Positions 23,327 through 26,867 of a DNA stretch of 26,867 nt are shown here, one piece after another. The first letter of the stretch is position 1. Each line of letters starts with the position of its first letter. The DNA comes from a virus. The notes under the pieces are model-generated. The model made no database searches. It worked only from the letters and a program-made list of their open reading frames with translations, and was not told the origin of the DNA. The translations under genes and the position numbers were made by a program. The stretch is from the IMG/VR virus record IMGVR_UViG_3300009149_000228, positions 1 through 26,867 of that record; one strand, written 5' to 3'.

Positions 23327-25825
23327 TTATATGTTAGGAGGGCCTATGGCCGATTGCGGAGTAGGACTTTGGTCCTGTATCGCTTGTTGTTGTGCAAGTT
23401 CTTGTTGTTGTGCTGCGTCTACTGGGTTCTGAGGAGCTGGTGGTTGAGTCCCTAGTTGTAGTTGCAGCTGTTGGGCTATCTGAGTAACTGCTCCATCGAG
23501 TTCTTGGACTCCTTGTGCATTCTGCTGGATAACTTGTAAAATCTCTTCCATAGAAGGAGCTCCCTCAGGAGTTTGTTGGTCTCCTTCACTCTCAGGATTT
23601 AGTTTAAGAGTTATGGTAGTTCCAGAAAGCCTAAAGGCCTCGGTTATCATCTCGAACAGTTGTTTTTGACCAACAGCTTTAACCATAGCCTCATTGCCTG
23701 TTATTGTTCCTAGGAACTGGAATATAGCTTGAGCCGCCTCTACAGACTGCGTACGTACCGCACCATCCCTAGAGTTGAAGATGTAGTCGTGAACAAGAGA
23801 GTTCTTTGAACCCGTAATGGTCTGTTGTACCTCAAGGAGGTTAGATTGAACGTCATAGTTTTCGATCTCCTCGGGGTTTGTAACTTTAAAACCAGCAGCT
23901 CGGATAACGTCGTCTGGGTAGGTATCTACAATAGGGACGTAAACTTCGTTCTTCCCAGAAGCCATCAAGGATTCGTACAGGATACGTTTCATAGCGGCTC
24001 TGAACTCATCGGGGCCTTGAGACGTAAAGTTGAAAAGAGCCGTTGTAGTGTTGGCTACTTCTACAACCTCTGAAGCGGATACCTCCCGCTCAACAAACTG
24101 TCCAAGTTCCTGAGGGCTAAACATCTGAGTCTTCTCAAGAAGGCCGATAATGTTAGTGATACCTCTGAAAGTCTCTGCTATTTGAGCATGTAGGTCTGAC
24201 GTCTGGAACTTAAAAGGAGAATCCCTCACTGGGTTTTTACCTCGTAGCTCTTCCTCATCCCCAGAACTATATTCAGCAATAAGGGCCTCGGAATGGAAAC
24301 GTCCAGTCTTAACAAACTTTTTGATGTACTCTCGGGCATCATCTTCTAAACTGTCTACGTCAATGGCAAGAATCATGAAAGACTCTAAACGCATTAAGTA
24401 GACAAGCTGACTCATAAGGTTGTCCGCCTGATCCTGATATGGTAGGATCTCATGAGCCATTCCCGCATTGAGAAGTCTGCCATCATCTTCATTGTAGCCC
24501 ATATAAGCTGCCGGAGTAGACGGAAGAATTTCTGCATGGACCACTGTATCGTCATTAGCAATAACGAGCTTAACCCAAACAGGGTGCGGGTAGTCCCCAA
24601 ACCCTTTATCTTTAGGAATAACCTTTTCATAGTAAGTAGCTAGGAAAACCGCTTGGTCGTCCTCAGCGTCAGTAAGTAATCCGGTATTAGTCTTGCGCTC
24701 GTTCTTAAGAGCTATTTGAGTAGCAGACTCTGTAGGTGCTGGAAACTTGATTACTGTATCTGGGTAGTACGCATCAAAGAAAGATTGATAGGATGTGTAA
24801 AGATCGTCAAGGGCGCTGGCTGTTTTTATCTCGTTACGATTAAAATACCCAGAATCTCTCTGGATATCCTTAGCTTGAACCACATCCCAAAAACCTAGGT
24901 ATTCAACCCCGTTGTCGTAATTGACAGAGGATAGAGGGGATGCCATATCATAGAAAACTCTAGACGGGTGAGGTGTAACGAACTTAACCCCCTCTTTTGT
25001 AATGACTTCCTCAAGTTCCCAAGCATCTGAAGTGCTTTCTAAAAAATTCTTTCGGTATTGTTTTTCTCGATCCCAAGCAGATTCAACAAAAGCTACCGTG
25101 TGCCCGTGAAGGAAACATTTCCTAAGCCACTGAGTAAATTCTGGACGGTATCCGTATTGGTCAGTTATAACCTCTACTCGCTGAGAAACAGCATCTGACC
25201 GTAAATTACCAACGTGGGTTTTGGCTCTCGGTTCGTATTTGAAAAAAGGATAGAGGTTGGCAAATCGGTTAGTTTGAGCCGCTACTCTGCGAGTTACGAA
25301 GGGGCGTATCAAGTTAAGAGCTGACTCAGAAAAACGACCTAAATCAATAGAAGTTTTTCCTCCAGATTCCTTTATGATGTACTCTTTCGCTTCGTCCTCT
25401 CCTAAAACTTCCTCTAGTTGTTTGGCACACTCTTGGACGTTTAACTTGTTCTGAGCGTACAAAGTAAGGGGGATTGTCTCGTTCACTACAGGACGTCCAT
25501 CAAAAGCTAAGTCGGCAGCGAAGTAAAACCGATAGTTGTTAAGGTTCCATAGACGGCCCTCATCTAAACGATCGTGTATGTTTTGGATCCACTTGTCTTT
25601 TTTTGCAACAAGTTTACGGAGGTACTCTTTACGGACCTGTTTTTCAGCTTTCTCGCTGAGGGGTTCATCCTCGCCTTCATCCTCTCGTAAGGATTCTAGA
25701 CGGGCAATCTCCCGTTCAACCAAACTTTCGGCCTCAGGAGGGTTGTCCTTTTCTCTAGCTAGAAAAAAGGCTTTTAAAGACTTATTGGTCGTCTTAAACT
25801 TCTTGAGAACTTCGTAATCTATCAT
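23327..25825 (-). CDS. Portal protein
   Basis: The protein has 832 residues. Portal-like features in order: a long charged N-terminal helix region; YRFYFAADLAF near 100; a core with PHPSRVFYDMASPLSSVNYD near 290-310 and a following 'DNGVEYLGFWDVVQAKDIQR' strand; ILPYQDQADNLMSQLVYLMR near 465, which fits the helix lining the channel; and a glutamine/proline-rich C-terminal helix (about 745-832) that could form a barrel as in P22-type portals. Portals are dodecameric rings at the capsid vertex through which DNA passes. The length is at the upper end for podoviruses. ATG 25825 lies inside the end of the preceding gene (32-base overlap). Confidence 0.88.
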   Translation of the reverse strand: MIDYEVLKKFKTTNKSLKAFFLAREKDNPPEAESLVEREIARLESLREDEGEDEPLSEKAEKQVRKEYLRKLVAKKDKWIQNIHDRLDEGRLWNLNNYRFYFAADLAFDGRPVVNETIPLTLYAQNKLNVQECAKQLEEVLGEDEAKEYIIKESGGKTSIDLGRFSESALNLIRPFVTRRVAAQTNRFANLYPFFKYEPRAKTHVGNLRSDAVSQRVEVITDQYGYRPEFTQWLRKCFLHGHTVAFVESAWDREKQYRKNFLESTSDAWELEEVITKEGVKFVTPHPSRVFYDMASPLSSVNYDNGVEYLGFWDVVQAKDIQRDSGYFNRNEIKTASALDDLYTSYQSFFDAYYPDTVIKFPAPTESATQIALKNERKTNTGLLTDAEDDQAVFLATYYEKVIPKDKGFGDYPHPVWVKLVIANDDTVVHAEILPSTPAAYMGYNEDDGRLLNAGMAHEILPYQDQADNLMSQLVYLMRLESFMILAIDVDSLEDDAREYIKKFVKTGRFHSEALIAEYSSGDEEELRGKNPVRDSPFKFQTSDLHAQIAETFRGITNIIGLLEKTQMFSPQELGQFVEREVSASEVVEVANTTTALFNFTSQGPDEFRAAMKRILYESLMASGKNEVYVPIVDTYPDDVIRAAGFKVTNPEEIENYDVQSNLLEVQQTITGSKNSLVHDYIFNSRDGAVRTQSVEAAQAIFQFLGTITGNEAMVKAVGQKQLFEMITEAFRLSGTTITLKLNPESEGDQQTPEGAPSMEEILQVIQQNAQGVQELDGAVTQIAQQLQLQLGTQPPAPQNPVDAAQQQELAQQQAIQDQSPTPQSAIGPPNI

Positions 25826-26096
25826 GTTGAACCGGAGATGGGTAATCCTTTAACTCTTCGTTTAAGGTAATATGTTTATAGTAATTTTCCCAAAGGTCAA
25901 GGAGAACGCAGGCAGGCCCCGGAAGTTTATTATCTTTCAAACAGTTCTTGAAAGTCCAAGGTTTCATGTTTAGGTAGGCGGCTAACTCATCATACTCTAT
26001 AACAAGCAGTTTGCAAAAAGTATCTACCTGAACCCGATCCCATTTGTGGACAAGGCCTTTATTGAAAGATTGGATGAGTTTTACGTTAGCTAACAC
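25794..26096 (-). CDS. Small helix-turn-helix-like protein upstream of portal
   Basis: The protein has 100 residues with a GTG start at 26096; the frame is closed just upstream by TAA. Residues about 36-72 read ELAAYLNMKPWTFKNCLKDN followed by KLPGPACVLLDLWENY. This is the pattern of Cro/C1-type or related helix-turn-helix domains that end in 'iPGPA..LL.l.E'. It overlaps the portal gene by 32 bases, and portal translation may depend on it. It could be a regulator or a small terminase-like DNA-recognition protein; size and place allow both. No enzyme motif is present. Confidence 0.68.
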   Translation of the reverse strand: MLANVKLIQSFNKGLVHKWDRVQVDTFCKLLVIEYDELAAYLNMKPWTFKNCLKDNKLPGPACVLLDLWENYYKHITLNEELKDYPSPVQHDRLRSSQEV

Positions 26097-26104
26097 GTTT
26101 ACGG

Positions 26105-26446
26105 TTACTTAATCAGTTTGGTCAAAGTTTCCATGACCTCTTTATGTTGGTTATCCATCTTCTTCTCAAGTTCTTTGAGTTCCACTTTAAGCTCTCGGAT
26201 CTCTTCCTTTTTAGAATACTGGTCACTAACCTGAAGTTCAAACTTATGAAAATGAGCTTCTAACCGCTCAATCCTAGCACCTAAACCATTACTGTCCTCT
26301 TCGTCTTGCTTGAAGTTTCGCCCTATTGCTTTATCGAGTTGGTCAACCCTAGCCATAACTACGTTATTAAGTATCCAAGCTGCACCTGAACAAATTGCGG
26401 CGAATATTACAGCGATAACGCCAAGGTCTGCGATAGTTAAACTCAT
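26105..26446 (-). CDS. Membrane-anchored coiled-coil protein, spanin- or holin-like
   Basis: The protein has 113 residues. A single N-terminal membrane segment (about residues 5-27, LGVIAVIFAAICSGAAWIL) is followed by a charged helical region with coiled-coil spacing (about 55-110, for example EEIRELKVELKELEKKMDNQ). This topology resembles inner-membrane spanin subunits of phage lysis cassettes, and also some holin-like or tail-membrane proteins. It lies next to a holin-like frame, which favours lysis. ATG 26446 is 1 base after the stop of the overlapping serine-rich frame and 29 bases after the stop of the hydrophobic frame. No Shine-Dalgarno match is seen. Confidence 0.75.
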   Translation of the reverse strand: MSLTIADLGVIAVIFAAICSGAAWILNNVVMARVDQLDKAIGRNFKQDEEDSNGLGARIERLEAHFHKFELQVSDQYSKKEEIRELKVELKELEKKMDNQHKEVMETLTKLIK

Positions 26447-26475
26447 GTTACTTAGTCTCTATAATAGGTGCTTCT

Positions 26476-26789
26476 TTACTTTCTGAATACTGTGCCTGTA
26501 AGGACGTATTGGACGATGGCAATGACTGGGTGGAGGAGGATGAATGCGAGTCCGCCTGTAGAAAGGACTGCCGCTTCCTTCGGAGAGATTGCAATATCAA
26601 CGATCCCCCAGAGGAGTTTAACCCCTGTCCCATCTTATCCGGGGACGAATGTTTGTACCATAACGTCTGGGATGTCTGCCCAGATGAGGATTGGGAAGGT
26701 GATTGCGAGTGTGAGCATGAACAATGCCCCATTGTGAGCAAGACTAGCAAGCCCATATACCAACTTCTCTTTTTTCGATTGTGTCTCAT
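26476..26789 (-). pseudogene. Holin-like membrane protein frame, needing a frame change and cut by one TAA
   Basis: One minus frame reads as a natural membrane protein: EKLVYGLASLAHN, then ALFMLTLAITFPILIW, then an in-frame TAA at 26637-26635, then DGTGVKLLWGIVDIAISPKE, then STGGLAFILLHPVIAIVQYV and LTGTVFRK. It has two clear membrane segments and ends at TAA 26478-26476. There is no ATG in this frame. The ATG at 26789 is in the neighbouring frame and reaches it by a -1 shift at A AAA AAG (26775-26769), or if one A is missing from the run of six. The gene may be broken, mis-sequenced or recoded. Size and place beside a spanin-like gene suggest a holin. Confidence 0.6.
26769..26775 (-). promoter_or_regulatory. 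Slippery heptamer A AAA AAG
   Basis: Twelve bases after ATG 26789 the codons run CGA AAA AAG, giving the canonical -1 frameshift heptamer in the correct phase. A -1 shift here leads into the hydrophobic holin-like frame. No strong downstream stem is obvious by eye. Confidence 0.4.
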
Positions 26790-26799
26790 AAGCGTATTT

Positions 26800-26867
26800 C
26801 TAATTCCCTAATTGTATTGAGGTTTTCTTTCCAGAATCAAGTTCTACTTCCAGAGGCGGTGCATTAA
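26800..26867 (-). CDS. C-terminal end of an unidentified gene (starts beyond the window)
   Basis: An open minus frame enters at the right edge and ends at TAG 26802-26800, giving 21 residues: NAPPLEVELDSGKKTSIQ then LGN. The composition is that of an ordinary soluble protein end. The TAG is 10 bases before ATG 26789, normal operon spacing. Too little is present to name it. Confidence 0.55.
   Translation of the reverse strand, partial: NAPPLEVELDSGKKTSIQLGN

Larger units (their letters stand above)
26448..26789 (-). other. Overlapping serine-rich open frame with lipobox-like start
   Basis: The frame that starts at ATG 26789 stays open for 113 codons and stops 1 base before the next ATG. It begins MRHNRKKRSWYMGLLVLLTM and then GHCSC, which resembles a lipoprotein signal with a cysteine. 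The remainder is S/Q-rich, as expected when a hydrophobic gene is read one base out of frame. Outer-membrane spanins (Rz1-type) are lipoproteins encoded inside another gene, so it could be real, but it is more likely a shadow. Confidence 0.3.

Noticed and set aside
26509-26811. Plus-strand frame rich in Cys, Asp and Glu
   Set aside because: The cysteine-rich look is the direct reverse reading of a hydrophobic frame (GCA gives TGC, ATC gives GAT, CTC gives GAG), so it is best explained as a shadow of the holin-like gene.
1-26867. Terminase, integrase, tRNA, CRISPR or insertion sequence
   Set aside because: None seen on either strand; all long minus frames are accounted for by virion and lysis-type genes.

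Overview
The window is about 27 kb of a double-stranded DNA tailed-phage (or prophage) genome. It covers the virion assembly block of what looks like a short-tailed, podovirus-type phage. Every gene I accept lies on the minus strand, so transcription runs from right to left. There are no tRNA or rRNA genes, CRISPR arrays, insertion sequences or integrases. The largest gap between genes is about 125 bases. Host evidence is weak. Several strongly expressed genes, including the capsid gene, have A/T-rich leaders with no Shine-Dalgarno match, as in Bacteroidota, but a few genes carry AGGA or TAAGG, so the host stays open.

Layout in transcription order. (1) 26867-26105: the C-terminal tail of an unknown gene; a holin-like membrane frame that needs a frame change and is cut by one TAA; and a membrane-anchored coiled-coil protein. 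This looks like a lysis cluster, although no endolysin is visible. (2) 26096-19278: a small helix-turn-helix-like protein overlapping the portal gene, then portal, an acidic scaffold-like protein, the major capsid protein and a small decoration-like protein. A hairpin leader precedes the capsid gene, and hairpin terminators follow the capsid and decoration genes. (3) 19200-14055: a protein with a possible DNA-binding C-terminus; a head-tail adaptor-like protein ending in half an immunoglobulin (Ig) domain; an 879-residue Ig-repeat protein beginning with the other half; and a tail-collar-domain protein. (4) 14055-10697: a nozzle/tail-tube-like protein and two small proteins. (5) 10680-1: two glutamine/alanine-rich proteins and a giant protein of at least 2506 residues that runs off the left edge. 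Their position matches the internal virion (ejection) proteins of podoviruses.

The genes appear to work together as one late operon: capsid shell and portal, adaptor and nozzle forming the short tail, Ig and carbohydrate-binding-like modules decorating the outside, and an internal cargo delivered with the DNA. No terminase is present; it probably lies to the right of the window.

The best candidates for something new are three. One Ig domain is split between two genes in different frames at 17319/17317, as expected for ribosomal frameshifting that makes a fraction of adaptor proteins with a nine-domain Ig extension. The giant ejection-position protein carries two separate HExxH metallopeptidase-like motifs. 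The lysis locus keeps two long frames open in the same DNA and has a canonical A AAA AAG slippery heptamer.
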